From NCBI GenBank assembly GCA_947626465.1, contig CANQSI010000018.1:1-13837 (forward strand): a DNA stretch of 13,837 nucleotides, given 5' to 3'. The notes below the pieces were generated by a model that was given only the letters and a program-made list of their open reading frames with translations, had not been told where the DNA came from and ran no database searches. The stretch is from an uncultured Atopobiaceae bacterium (lineage in GTDB: Bacteria; Actinomycetota; Coriobacteriia; Coriobacteriales; Atopobiaceae). The position numbers were made by a program, and so were the translations under genes. This document shows, in pieces, positions 4,852-12,970 of the stretch; position 1 is the first letter of the stretch, and every line of letters begins with the position of its first letter.

Positions 4852-7092
4852 ATGCATAAGGTTACGCACGAATTCGAGCTCTACGGCAAGCACTACGCAC
4901 TCGAAGCTGGCGAGCTCGCCAAGCAGGCCACGGGTGCCTGCATCGTCAAGCAGGGTGATTCCGAGGTCATCGTCACCGCGGTCGTCTCCAAGGAGCGTAA
5001 GGACTTCGATTTCTTCCCGCTCACAGTCGACTTCATCGAGCGCATGTACGCGGTGGGCCGCATACCCGGCGGCTACCTGAAGCGCGAATCGCGTCCCTCC
5101 GAGAAGGCGACGCTCACGGCGCGCATGATCGACCGTCCGCTTCGTCCGTCCTTCCCGCAGGGCTTCCGCAACGAAGTGCAGGTGGTGGCCATGCCGCTCG
5201 TGGCCGACCAGGTGAACCCCGTGGACACCATCTGCGTGATGGCGGCCTCCTCGGCGCTCACGATCGGCGGCGTGCCCTTCGAGGGCCCGCTCGCCTGCGT
5301 GCGCATCGGGCGCGACCGCGAGAGCGGAGAGTGGCTCGTGAACCCCACCTACGAGGAGCGCGACAACTCCGACCTCGACCTCGAGCTCGCGGGCACCGCG
5401 GACTTCATCTCCATGGTGGAGGCGTCGGCCGAGGAGGTGTCCGAGGACGAGATCCTCGCCGCAATGACCTTCGGGCAGGAGGCCATCGCCGCCTTCTGCC
5501 GCGAGGAGGAGCGCTTCTTCGAGAAGTGGGCCGAGGCGAACGGCCCCATCGTGGAGAAGGTCTACGAGCTCGACGAGCCCGTACCCGAGGTGCAGGAGCG
5601 CGTCTTCGCCCACGAGGCGGAGATGTCCGCGGCCCTCGCCGACCCCGACAAGCTTTCGCGCCAGGACAAGGTGGCCGCCCTCAAGGAATCCATCCTCGAG
5701 AGCTTCAGCGACGAGGAACGCGAGGAATGGCACCGCGCCCTCAACGTGGAACTGAAGTCCCTCGAGAAGCACGCCATGCGCGCCATGGTGGTGAACACCG
5801 GCGAGCGCGTGGACGGGCGCAGCGCCACGGAGATCCGCCCGCTCATGGTGAAGGGCGACTACCTTCCCCTCGTGCACGGCTCCGGTCTCTTCCAGCGCGG
5901 CCAGACGCAGGTGCTCTCGGTGTGCACGCTCGGCATGCTCAACGAATGGCAGCGCCTCGACACCATCGAGCCCGTCGATGGCAAGCGCTACATCCACCAC
6001 TACAACTTCCCGCCCTTCTGCACCGGCGAGACCGGGCGCATGGGTGCGCCGAAGCGTCGCGAGATCGGCCACGGCAACCTCGCGGAGCGCGCGCTGCTCC
6101 CGGTGATCCCCTCCGAGGAGGACTTCCCCTATGCCATCCGAGTGGTGTCCGAGGTGATGGAATCGAACGGCTCCTCTTCGATGGCCTCCACCTGCGGCTC
6201 GACCCTCGCGCTCATGGACGCCGGCGTGCCCATCATGCGCCCCGTCTCCGGCATCGCCATGGGCCTCATCCAAGAAGGCGACGCGTGCGTCGTGCTCTCC
6301 GACATCCAGGGCCTCGAGGACTTCCTCGGCGACATGGACTTCAAGGTCTGCGGCACCGAGCGCGGCATCACGGCGCTCCAGATGGACAACAAGGCCACGG
6401 GCCTCACGCAAGAGATCCTCGCTCGCGCCCTCGCGCAGGCGAAGGAAGGCCGCGCGTTCATCCTGAAGACGATGCTCGAGGCCGTGCCCGCGCCGCGCGA
6501 GCACACGAAGGAGACGGCGCCGGAGATCGTCTCCATCACCATCCCCGAGGACAAGATCCGCGACGTCATCGGCTCGGGTGGCAAGGTCATCCGCGGCATC
6601 CAAGACGACACGAACACCACCATCGACATCCAAGAGGACGGCACCGTCTTCGTGGCGGGAGTGGGCACGGCGTCCACCGAGGCGATCGAGCGCATCAAGG
6701 CGATCGTCAAAGTTCCCGAGGTGGGCGAGGAGTACGTGGGCCACGTCGTGAACATCCAACCCTTCGGCGCCTTCGTGGAGCTGCTTCCCGGAAAGGACGG
6801 CCTGCTCCACATCTCGCGCGTCGCGCAAGGGCGCGTGGACAAGGTGGAGGACGTCCTTTCCATCGGCGACGAGGTGCGCGTGAAGGTCATCGAGGTGGAC
6901 GAGAAGGGCAAGGTTTCGCTCGATCGCCTCGATAAGCCCGAGGCGAGGGGCGCATCTGAAGGCCATAGCGGTAGCCCGAAGCGCAGGAACCCCGGAGGCG
7001 GCACCACGCGCACCCGCCGGCCCGGGGATAAGGGCCAGGGCGCCCAAGGCCAGGGGCGGGGTAATCGTCCGCGCCGCCGCCACGAATCCTAA
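4852..7092 (+). CDS. pnp: Polyribonucleotide nucleotidyltransferase (PNPase)
   Basis: This is a 746-residue phosphorolytic 3'-5' exoribonuclease, which also adds tails in reverse, in the cytoplasm. Domains in order: first RNase PH core (about 10-145), helical domain (about 150-235), catalytic second RNase PH core (about 315-545), KH with GSGG at 574-577, and S1 RNA-binding domain (about 625-693). Catalytic residues equivalent to E. coli D486, D492 and K494 are present as D490, D496 and K498 in the EDFLGDMDFK segment. A 53-residue tail (694-746) is rich in Gly and Arg/Lys and looks disordered. The ATG at 4852 is preferred: it has GGAGG at 4837-4841 plus AAAGGG at 4842-4847, and MHKVTHEFEL is where family similarity starts. 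A GTG-type start at 4786 in the same frame would translate through the leader hairpins. A strong terminator follows. Confidence 0.97.
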   Translation: MHKVTHEFELYGKHYALEAGELAKQATGACIVKQGDSEVIVTAVVSKERKDFDFFPLTVDFIERMYAVGRIPGGYLKRESRPSEKATLTARMIDRPLRPSFPQGFRNEVQVVAMPLVADQVNPVDTICVMAASSALTIGGVPFEGPLACVRIGRDRESGEWLVNPTYEERDNSDLDLELAGTADFISMVEASAEEVSEDEILAAMTFGQEAIAAFCREEERFFEKWAEANGPIVEKVYELDEPVPEVQERVFAHEAEMSAALADPDKLSRQDKVAALKESILESFSDEEREEWHRALNVELKSLEKHAMRAMVVNTGERVDGRSATEIRPLMVKGDYLPLVHGSGLFQRGQTQVLSVCTLGMLNEWQRLDTIEPVDGKRYIHHYNFPPFCTGETGRMGAPKRREIGHGNLAERALLPVIPSEEDFPYAIRVVSEVMESNGSSSMASTCGSTLALMDAGVPIMRPVSGIAMGLIQEGDACVVLSDIQGLEDFLGDMDFKVCGTERGITALQMDNKATGLTQEILARALAQAKEGRAFILKTMLEAVPAPREHTKETAPEIVSITIPEDKIRDVIGSGGKVIRGIQDDTNTTIDIQEDGTVFVAGVGTASTEAIERIKAIVKVPEVGEEYVGHVVNIQPFGAFVELLPGKDGLLHISRVAQGRVDKVEDVLSIGDEVRVKVIEVDEKGKVSLDRLDKPEARGASEGHSGSPKRRNPGGGTTRTRRPGDKGQGAQGQGRGNRPRRRHES

Positions 7093-7117
7093 GAGCTGCT
7101 CGTGAGGTAGCGAGGTG

Positions 7118-7157
7118 CGCTCCCGGGAGCCCTTGGGCTTCCGGGAGCGTCTTCTTC
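7118..7157 (+). terminator. Strong intrinsic terminator of pnp
   Basis: CGCTCCCGG (7118-7126) pairs perfectly with CCGGGAGCG (7141-7149). Inside it AGCCC (28-32 of the same block, 7128-7132) pairs with GGGCT (7135-7139), with G7127-T7140 as a wobble pair. The result is one nearly uninterrupted stem of about 14 bp with a 4-base loop, followed by TCTTCTTC. It starts 25 bases after the pnp stop and separates the rpsO-pnp unit from rnj. Confidence 0.82.
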
Positions 7158-7215
7158 GCGCATCGTCGCCTCGCGAAAACCCGTCCATCGGGCAGGCCAC
7201 GCGGATCGGTCTTTT

Positions 7216-7231
7216 CGCAGCTCGGGCTGCG
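7216..7231 (+). other. Small perfect hairpin upstream of the rnj promoter candidate
   Basis: CGCAGC (7216-7221) and GCTGCG (7226-7231) pair around a TCGG loop. The hairpin lies 16 bases before the candidate extended -10 at 7247-7255, that is, where a -35 box or an operator would be. Its role is unknown. The remaining part of the 210-base pnp-rnj gap (7158-7215) shows no gene and only a 4-bp hairpin at 7180-7192. Confidence 0.25.
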
Positions 7232-7246
7232 CGAGGGGCCGCTAGC

Positions 7247-7255
7247 TGCTACCAT
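7247..7255 (+). promoter_or_regulatory. Candidate extended -10 promoter element for rnj-ftsK-rodZ
   Basis: TGCTACCAT fits TGn-TAnnnT (hexamer TACCAT). It lies downstream of the pnp terminator and 47 bases before the rnj start, so a promoter is expected here. No clear -35 is visible, as is usual for extended -10 promoters. The GCTACC core also occurs in the gaps before the acidic gene and before rpsO. Confidence 0.42.
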
Positions 7256-7285
7256 TGGGCCTGCCTTAAACGAAGCAAAAACGAA

Positions 7286-7302
7286 GGGAGCCTTTGCCTC
7301 CC
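7286..7302 (+). promoter_or_regulatory. rnj Shine-Dalgarno folded into a hairpin against the bases before the ATG
   Basis: The only purine box before rnj, GGGAG at 7286-7290, is complementary to CTCCC at 7298-7302, which directly precedes the ATG at 7303; the loop is seven bases. Linear spacing (12 bases) is too long, while the hairpin would either hide the site or bring it close to the start. An in-frame TTG at 7294 lies inside this hairpin and is a less likely start. Confidence 0.45.
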
Positions 7303-8967
7303 ATGGCAAAACGCAAACCTCCTCTGCGCATAATCCCCCTCGGCGGCCTCGACGGAATCGGCAAGAACATGACGGCCGTCGAATACGGAAACGACATGAT
7401 CGTCGTCGACGCGGGGCTCATGTTTCCCGATGACGCACAACCCGGGATCGACCTCGTCCTCCCGGACTACACCTACCTTCTCGAAAACGAATCGAAGCTC
7501 AAGGCCATCGTCATCACCCATGGCCACGAAGACCACACCGGCGCGGTGCCCTATGTGCTCATGGACCTGAAGGACAACGTGCCCATCCTCGGCTCCAAGC
7601 TCACGCTCGGCCTCATCAAGGGCAAGCTCTCGGAATTTCCGCTCGACGACGTGGACTTGCGGGAGGTCCACGCGGGCGAGCGCTTCAAGGCCGGTGCGTT
7701 CGACGTGAACTTCTTCTCGATGACGCACTCCATCCCCGGCGCGATGGGGGTGTTCATCCGCACCCCCCAAGGGACCGTGCTCTTCACCGGCGACTTCAAA
7801 CTCGACCAAACCCCCATCGATGGCGTGCTTCCCGATTACTCCTCGCTGGCGGCGTTTGGCGCGGAAGGCGTCGACCTCCTGCTCTCCGATTCCACGAATG
7901 CGACCGTCCCCGGCTTCACGCCCTCCGAGGCGACGGTGGGCGATTCGCTTCGCCACATCATCAAGAACGCCGAGGGTCGCGTGTTCGTGGCGTGCTTCGC
8001 GAGCCATATCCACCGCCTCCAGCAGGTGTGCGATTGCGCGGTGTCGGTGGGGCGTAAGGTGGTGGTCACGGGACGTTCGATGATCACGAACACGAAGATC
8101 GCCCGAGAACTCGGCTATCTCGCCATCTCGGAAGGCGACATCATCGACGCCTACGACGCCGAGGACCTTCCCGACGACCAAGTGGTGGTCCTCTGCACCG
8201 GTTCGCAGGGAGAGCCGCTCTCCGCGCTCGCGCGCATGGCGGCGGGGGAGCACAAGACGCTCTCGATAAAGCCCGAGGACACGGTCATCATCTCCGCCAC
8301 TCCCGTGCCCGGAAACGAGAAGAGCGTGCAGACCGTCGTGAATTCGCTCTCGAAGATCGGCTGCACGATCTACGATCGAAACCTCGCAAACGTGCACGTG
8401 TCGGGGCATGGCTCGCAGGAGGAGCTCAAGCTCGTGCTGGCGATGTGCCATCCGCGCTACTTCGCCCCCGTGCACGGCGAGGCGGTTCATCTGCGCGCCC
8501 ACGCCAAGCTTGCGCGAGACCTCGGAATCCCGAAGGACCACATCTTCGTGCTCACCAACGGCGAGACGCTCGTGATGGAGAACCACAAGGTGAGCGTAGG
8601 CGAAACCGTGGAGTGCGGCGTGGTGTACGTCGACGGGCTCTCCGTGGGCGATGCGGATCCGCTCGTGCTCCGCGACCGCCAGAAGCTCTCGAGCGATGGC
8701 ATCGTCACCTGCGTGGCGACGCTCGCCGCGAAGGACCATCAGGTGCGCGAGATCTCCATCACCGGCAGGGGAGTGAGCTTCCTTTCCGACGAGACGCTTC
8801 TCGACGAGGCGGAGGACGTGGTGAGGAATGCCATCAACAAGGCGAGCGTCCAGGCGGGCCGCAACGCCGAGACCACGAACAAAGCCGTGAGAAAGCAGCT
8901 CTCGAACTTCCTCTGGGCCCAAACCCGGACCCGACCGATGATCATCCCCGTGGTGATGGAGGTCTAA
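7303..8967 (+). CDS. rnj: Ribonuclease J
   Basis: This is a 554-residue RNase J, a metallo-beta-lactamase/beta-CASP enzyme with 5'-3' exonuclease and endonuclease activity in mRNA decay and rRNA maturation; length is typical. The zinc site is intact: H73, H75, D77 and H78 in THGHEDHTGA, then H142 in MTHSIPG and D164 in FTGDFK. Further family blocks are FASHIHRLQQV, TGSQGEPLSAL and VSGHGSQEEL with H369. The C-terminal 100 residues fit the small beta domain. ATG 7303 gives MAKRKPPLRIIPLGGLDGIG, where family similarity begins; the TTG at 7294 would add three residues. It lies downstream of pnp, so both exonuclease polarities of RNA decay are encoded side by side. ftsK starts one base after its stop, as in other Actinobacteria where rnj and ftsK are close. 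Confidence 0.96.
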   Translation: MAKRKPPLRIIPLGGLDGIGKNMTAVEYGNDMIVVDAGLMFPDDAQPGIDLVLPDYTYLLENESKLKAIVITHGHEDHTGAVPYVLMDLKDNVPILGSKLTLGLIKGKLSEFPLDDVDLREVHAGERFKAGAFDVNFFSMTHSIPGAMGVFIRTPQGTVLFTGDFKLDQTPIDGVLPDYSSLAAFGAEGVDLLLSDSTNATVPGFTPSEATVGDSLRHIIKNAEGRVFVACFASHIHRLQQVCDCAVSVGRKVVVTGRSMITNTKIARELGYLAISEGDIIDAYDAEDLPDDQVVVLCTGSQGEPLSALARMAAGEHKTLSIKPEDTVIISATPVPGNEKSVQTVVNSLSKIGCTIYDRNLANVHVSGHGSQEELKLVLAMCHPRYFAPVHGEAVHLRAHAKLARDLGIPKDHIFVLTNGETLVMENHKVSVGETVECGVVYVDGLSVGDADPLVLRDRQKLSSDGIVTCVATLAAKDHQVREISITGRGVSFLSDETLLDEAEDVVRNAINKASVQAGRNAETTNKAVRKQLSNFLWAQTRTRPMIIPVVMEV

Positions 8968-8968
8968 G

Positions 8969-11467
8969 GTGCCCAAAAATCGCAGCTCAAACACACCACA
9001 ACGCGCTCAAAAGAAGGCCCCTCAGCAAGCACTCATCACGCAATCCGCCATCCAGGACATCGCGGGGGTGGTGCTCGCGGTGATCGCGCTTGCGATGGGG
9101 CTCGCCATCCTCATCCCCCAGACGGCGCCGGTGACGGCAGCCTGCGCAAGGGGACTCTCCATCTGCTTCGGCGCAGGGGCGATCCTCGTGCCCATCGCGC
9201 TCCTCGGACTCGCCGTCACCTTCTTCATCCCCACGTCGGCTCCGCTCACCACGCGCGTGGCCTTGGGGCTGCTCGGGATCGTGGTCGCCATCTTGGCGAT
9301 GCTCTCGCTCGCCTATCCCGGCGCGCCCGATAACCCCGACGTCGTGCTCGGCGCCGAGGCTGCGAGCGCCTCCGGTGGATGGGTGGGGGGTGCCATCGCC
9401 TGGGCGCTCCTCTCGAGCGTCGGGCAGGTCGTGGGCTACGTGGTCCTCTCGGGAGTGATCGTCGCGGGACTCATCGTCTGCGGGGTCTCGATCTCGAGCA
9501 TCATCGCGAAGGCGCGCAACGCCATGTACTCGGCGCACGAGCGCCATGTCGAGCGCATCGCCGCCCGCGAAAAGGACACGCTTCGTCGAGGCGAGCGCAA
9601 GGGAGAAGAGGCGCTCAAGAAGACGCGCCTCGGGAGCCCCCAGGCGAAGGTGGCCACCTCCTTCATCGGCGCGCGGAAGACGTCGGTCCTCAAGCGCGCC
9701 CGCAAGGACGAGCCGTCGTACTGGGAGGCGGACGATGCGCCCTATGCATCCTCGCCGCTTGCGACGGGGGGCTATGCGAGCTTTCCCGCCGCGGCCTTCG
9801 ATGGCACCGCGGCGCTCGACGTCATGTCGAATCCCGAGGCGAATGTCGAGCTTGGCGTACCCGATTTCATCACCGCCGCCGCCCATCCCGAGACCTTGCG
9901 CGCAGCCGAGAGGCATCCGCGCACCACGCCGCTGCGCCGCGCCAAGGCTGAGGCGAAGCCCACGCGTGCAGGGGCCACGCAAAAGGGCGGGGACATCGAG
10001 GCGAAGGGCGCGCGTGCCTACGGGCTCCCGCCGATGCGCATGATCTCCTCCACGCCCAAGAGCGCGCTTCGCGCGACGGACGAGCGCGAACTCAAGCAAA
10101 CCGCGGCGCGCCTCCAAGCCACCCTCGCCGAATTCGGCCTCAAGAGCCGCGTGGTGGGGTGGATCTCGGGGCCGCTCGTCACCACGTTCAAGATCGCCAT
10201 GGGCGAGGGGGAACGTGTGAGCCGCATCGTCAATCTCGAGGACGACATCGCGCTCTCGCTTGCCTCCGAATCCGTGCGCATCTACGCGCCCATCGCCGGT
10301 ACCTCGCTCGTGGGCATCGAAATCCCCAATTCCGAGCGCCAGGAGGTGCTCCTCGGAGACGTGCTCCCGGAGGCGAAGGGCGGCCCCCTCGAGTTCGCCA
10401 TCGGGCGCGACGTATCGGGGCGGCCGGTGGTCGAGGACCTTGCCTCCATGCCCCACCTGCTCATCGCCGGCGCCACGGGGGCGGGAAAGTCGGTGATGAT
10501 CAACTCCATCATCATGTCCATCCTCATGCGCGCCACCCCGGAAGAGGTGCGCCTCATCATGGTGGACCCCAAGCGAGTCGAGCTCAGCGGCTATAACGAG
10601 CTTCCCCACCTCTACGTACCGGTGGTGACGGAACCGAAGAAGGCCGCGGGGGCGCTCGCCTGGGCCGTGGGTGAGATGGATCGCAGGAACCGGGCCCTCG
10701 AGGCGCTCGGCGTGAAGAACATCAAGAGCTTCAACGCGCGCGTCGCCAAGGAACGCGCCGCGGGCAAGGAGGACGTGCCAAGCCCCCTGCCTTACTTCGT
10801 GATCATCATCGACGAGCTCGCGGACCTCATGATGGTCGCGGGCAAGGACGTGGAAGCTTCCATCGTGCGCATCGCCCAGCTCGGGCGCGCAGCGGGCGTG
10901 CACCTCATCGTCGCCACGCAGCGCCCGTCCGTGGACGTGGTCACCGGCCTCATCAAGGCCAACATCGAAAGCCGCATCGCCTTCTCGGTGGCCTCGAGCA
11001 CCGATAGCCGCGTGATCATCGACCAGAAGGGCGCGGAGCGCCTCCTCGGACGCGGCGACATGCTCTTCCGCCCAGGCGGTCGCGGCCTTCGGCGCGTGCT
11101 CGGCGCCTACGTCTCGGAAGAGGAAATCGAGCGCGTCGTCGCCTACATCAAGGAACGCTCCGCAGTGGACTACCACGAGGAGGTGCTCTCCACCTCACCG
11201 GGCTCCAATGGCCCCGCAGCACCCGAGGAGGAGGACTCGGACGATCCGCTCGTGTGGGAGGCCGCCACGCTCGTGGTGGAGAACAAGATGGGCTCCACCT
11301 CCATGCTGCAGCGCCATCTCAAGGTGGGCTACGCTCGTGCGGGGCGCATCATGGATATGCTCGAGACGAAGGGGATCGTCGGCCCGGCTTCGGGCTCGAA
11401 GCCCAGGGACGTGCTCATGGACCTCGATCAGCTCGGCGAGCTCATGGGCGCACGCGCGCAGGAGTAG
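8969..11467 (+). CDS. ftsK: DNA translocase FtsK/SpoIIIE
   Basis: This is an 832-residue septal DNA pump that moves chromosome ends at division. The N-terminus has a basic leader, then hydrophobic segments at about 30-50, 66-87, 95-115 and 138-178 (four or five membrane passes). A charged linker of roughly 200 residues follows, shorter than in E. coli and like SpoIIIE. The motor begins near residue 370. Walker A is GATGAGKS at 501-508, Walker B is FVIIIDE ending D615-E616, and an ATQRPS block follows. The C-terminal gamma winged helix (about 755-825) has STSMLQRHLKVGYARAGRIMDMLE, the DNA-reading form. The start is a GTG with GGAGG at 8958-8962, six bases away inside the end of rnj, so the two genes look translationally coupled. 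The rodZ-like gene follows after three bases. Confidence 0.96.
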   Translation: MPKNRSSNTPQRAQKKAPQQALITQSAIQDIAGVVLAVIALAMGLAILIPQTAPVTAACARGLSICFGAGAILVPIALLGLAVTFFIPTSAPLTTRVALGLLGIVVAILAMLSLAYPGAPDNPDVVLGAEAASASGGWVGGAIAWALLSSVGQVVGYVVLSGVIVAGLIVCGVSISSIIAKARNAMYSAHERHVERIAAREKDTLRRGERKGEEALKKTRLGSPQAKVATSFIGARKTSVLKRARKDEPSYWEADDAPYASSPLATGGYASFPAAAFDGTAALDVMSNPEANVELGVPDFITAAAHPETLRAAERHPRTTPLRRAKAEAKPTRAGATQKGGDIEAKGARAYGLPPMRMISSTPKSALRATDERELKQTAARLQATLAEFGLKSRVVGWISGPLVTTFKIAMGEGERVSRIVNLEDDIALSLASESVRIYAPIAGTSLVGIEIPNSERQEVLLGDVLPEAKGGPLEFAIGRDVSGRPVVEDLASMPHLLIAGATGAGKSVMINSIIMSILMRATPEEVRLIMVDPKRVELSGYNELPHLYVPVVTEPKKAAGALAWAVGEMDRRNRALEALGVKNIKSFNARVAKERAAGKEDVPSPLPYFVIIIDELADLMMVAGKDVEASIVRIAQLGRAAGVHLIVATQRPSVDVVTGLIKANIESRIAFSVASSTDSRVIIDQKGAERLLGRGDMLFRPGGRGLRRVLGAYVSEEEIERVVAYIKERSAVDYHEEVLSTSPGSNGPAAPEEEDSDDPLVWEAATLVVENKMGSTSMLQRHLKVGYARAGRIMDMLETKGIVGPASGSKPRDVLMDLDQLGELMGARAQE

Positions 11468-11470
11468 GCG

Positions 11471-12916
11471 GTGGATCGGCCTCAGTTCAGCCAGACGCTC
11501 GTAGCGAGGAGGCGCGACCTCGGTCTTTCGATCGAGCAGGCCGCGTCGGTGCTCCGCATGAAGGAGCATGTCCTGCGCGCCTTCGAGTCCGGCGATTGGC
11601 AGGCCATCCCCCGTGCGGGCTATGCGCAGGGAATGCTCTCCTCCTACGCTCGCTACCTCGGACTTAACCCACGAGATGTGGTGGATGAGTTCAAGCAGGA
11701 CCTCTACGCCTACACCCATTCGGCGAGGCAGGACACGGGTGTGCGCGATATCGACGAGCGCCGGGGCCGCGGCTACGCAGAGCGCTACCGCGGACAGGCG
11801 ATTCGCAAGAATTCCACCGACGACATCGACCTCTATGGCTCGGCAGGCCCCGCTGGCTCCGTGTATTCAGGCGGCACCTTCGATGACGAGCTCAAGCACC
11901 GGCTCGCGAGGGAGCGCGGAGGCCATCGCGGGGCTGGCTACTCGGAGCGCTACCTGAAAGAGCAGACGAGTACGGGCCCGCAGAAGGCGAATGCCAAGGA
12001 ACGCCGAGGTGGAAGGCGCTACACCGCACAGGTTCCAGAACGTTCCCAGGCCAAGAGGACGCGCCAAACCCGAGGCACCGCGCGCTCGAGCCGCGCGAGG
12101 GCCGAGGCGGAAAGGACCCGGCGCCAGACCGTGCGGGAGCGCACGATCGAGGTGGGGGAGTATGAGGACGACCTTCGCTATGACGAAGCGCGGCCCTATG
12201 AAGCCGCGTCGAGCGAGCGTGGGCGTCGCGCGTCGCGAAACATCGCATCAACCGAGCGTCCCAACGTGGGCAGGAGGCGTCCTCCGAGGCAGCGATCCTC
12301 GAGGAACGCCAAACCTCCCACCCTCTCCGAGCAGCTCTTCACGAGCGGAAAGCTCGTGTGGATCGTCATCGCCGTGGTGTTCGCGGTGGTGATGCTCGCC
12401 GTGATCTTCACCGTGCAGAGCTGTGTCTCGCATGTGACGAGTACGGAGAAGCCCCAGGTGCCCGTGCAGACCACGCCCGTGACCCAAGACGAGGACAGCG
12501 CCGAAGACAACGAGGGCGCGAACGAGGGGGAGGGCTCGACAGGCCAAGATGTCCCCCTCGTGAATACGGGAACCTCGAACCAAGCGCCCAACCTCGTCAC
12601 CATCTCCGTTGCCGATGGCGAGGTGAGTTGGATCGAGATCGTGATGGGGGATGTGAGCCTCGTCGCGCAAACCGTAACCGGGCCCTGGGAGAAGACGTTC
12701 ACGCCCACCGCTTCCATGGAGATCCAGGCTTCCAATGCCGAGGCGGTGAGCGTGCTCGCGGACGGCAAGCCGCTCACCTTCGATTCCAAGGCCTCAGGCG
12801 TGGGCGTGATCACCATAGCCGCGCCGAATGCCGGCTCCGAGACGCCTAAGGAAGACGATGGTTCCCAAGACGAGACGCCTGGCGAGGATGAGGGCGGCGA
12901 GCTTGAGGGCTACTAG
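11471..12916 (+). CDS. rodZ: RodZ-like cell-shape protein: HTH domain, long basic linker, membrane anchor, DUF4115-like domain
   Basis: This is a 481-residue bitopic membrane protein. Residues 5-75 form a RodZ/HTH_25-type helix-turn-helix (LVARRRDLGLSIEQAA ... AFESGDWQAIP ... YARYLGLNP), which in the family binds MreB or acts as a DNA-binding fold. Residues 85-293 are a long, mostly disordered linker, strongly arginine-rich from about 175, with a repeated GY(A/S)ERY motif at 101-106 and 156-161. One membrane helix spans 295-315, followed by C318. Outside, residues about 375-455 resemble the RodZ C-terminal beta domain (VSWIEIVMGDVSL ... EAVSVLADGKPL), flanked by acidic low-complexity stretches. 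The GTG start has AGGAG in the end of ftsK. E. coli RodZ is about 340 residues, so the linker is expanded. No mreB is in the window; a plain HTH regulator is an alternative. The gene symbol is by homology. Confidence 0.8.
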   Translation: MDRPQFSQTLVARRRDLGLSIEQAASVLRMKEHVLRAFESGDWQAIPRAGYAQGMLSSYARYLGLNPRDVVDEFKQDLYAYTHSARQDTGVRDIDERRGRGYAERYRGQAIRKNSTDDIDLYGSAGPAGSVYSGGTFDDELKHRLARERGGHRGAGYSERYLKEQTSTGPQKANAKERRGGRRYTAQVPERSQAKRTRQTRGTARSSRARAEAERTRRQTVRERTIEVGEYEDDLRYDEARPYEAASSERGRRASRNIASTERPNVGRRRPPRQRSSRNAKPPTLSEQLFTSGKLVWIVIAVVFAVVMLAVIFTVQSCVSHVTSTEKPQVPVQTTPVTQDEDSAEDNEGANEGEGSTGQDVPLVNTGTSNQAPNLVTISVADGEVSWIEIVMGDVSLVAQTVTGPWEKTFTPTASMEIQASNAEAVSVLADGKPLTFDSKASGVGVITIAAPNAGSETPKEDDGSQDETPGEDEGGELEGY

Positions 12917-12931
12917 GCGATAATCGCCTTT
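12915..12931 (+). terminator. Short palindromic hairpin overlapping the rodZ stop; weak terminator or operator
   Basis: AGGCGAT-A-ATCGCCT (12915-12929) is a perfect palindrome around A12922. As RNA it gives a 6-bp stem AGGCGA/TCGCCT with a TAA loop followed by TTTG. The T-run is short, so termination would be weak. The DNA palindrome, containing GATAAT, could equally be a protein site or part of a yajQ promoter. Confidence 0.35.
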
Positions 12932-12970
12932 GCAGGTTTCAGCAATGCGAAGAGAAAGGCCGTGAGAGCC

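Noticed and set aside
5331..6935. 534-codon + strand frame within pnp in another phase
   Set aside because: Arg/His/Gly/Pro-rich out-of-frame translation inside a fully conserved PNPase gene.
4711..7200. 829-codon open frame on the minus strand opposite pnp
   Set aside because: It mirrors pnp, with a His/Leu/Asp/Arg/Val-rich, low-complexity translation typical of the antisense of GC-rich genes with G/C third positions; no recognisable domain.
7169..7236. CCTCGCG / CGCGAGG inverted repeat in the pnp-rnj gap
   Set aside because: Seven-base arms 54 bases apart are expected by chance in sequence this rich in CG; it competes with the better local hairpin at 7216-7231.
7249..8994. 581-codon open frame on the minus strand opposite rnj
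   Set aside because: Spans rnj exactly and has the same shadow composition; RNase J on the + strand has all catalytic residues.
8987..11176. 729-codon open frame on the minus strand opposite ftsK
   Set aside because: Antisense shadow of ftsK with the same skewed His/Asp/Arg composition; no motif and no gene-like context.
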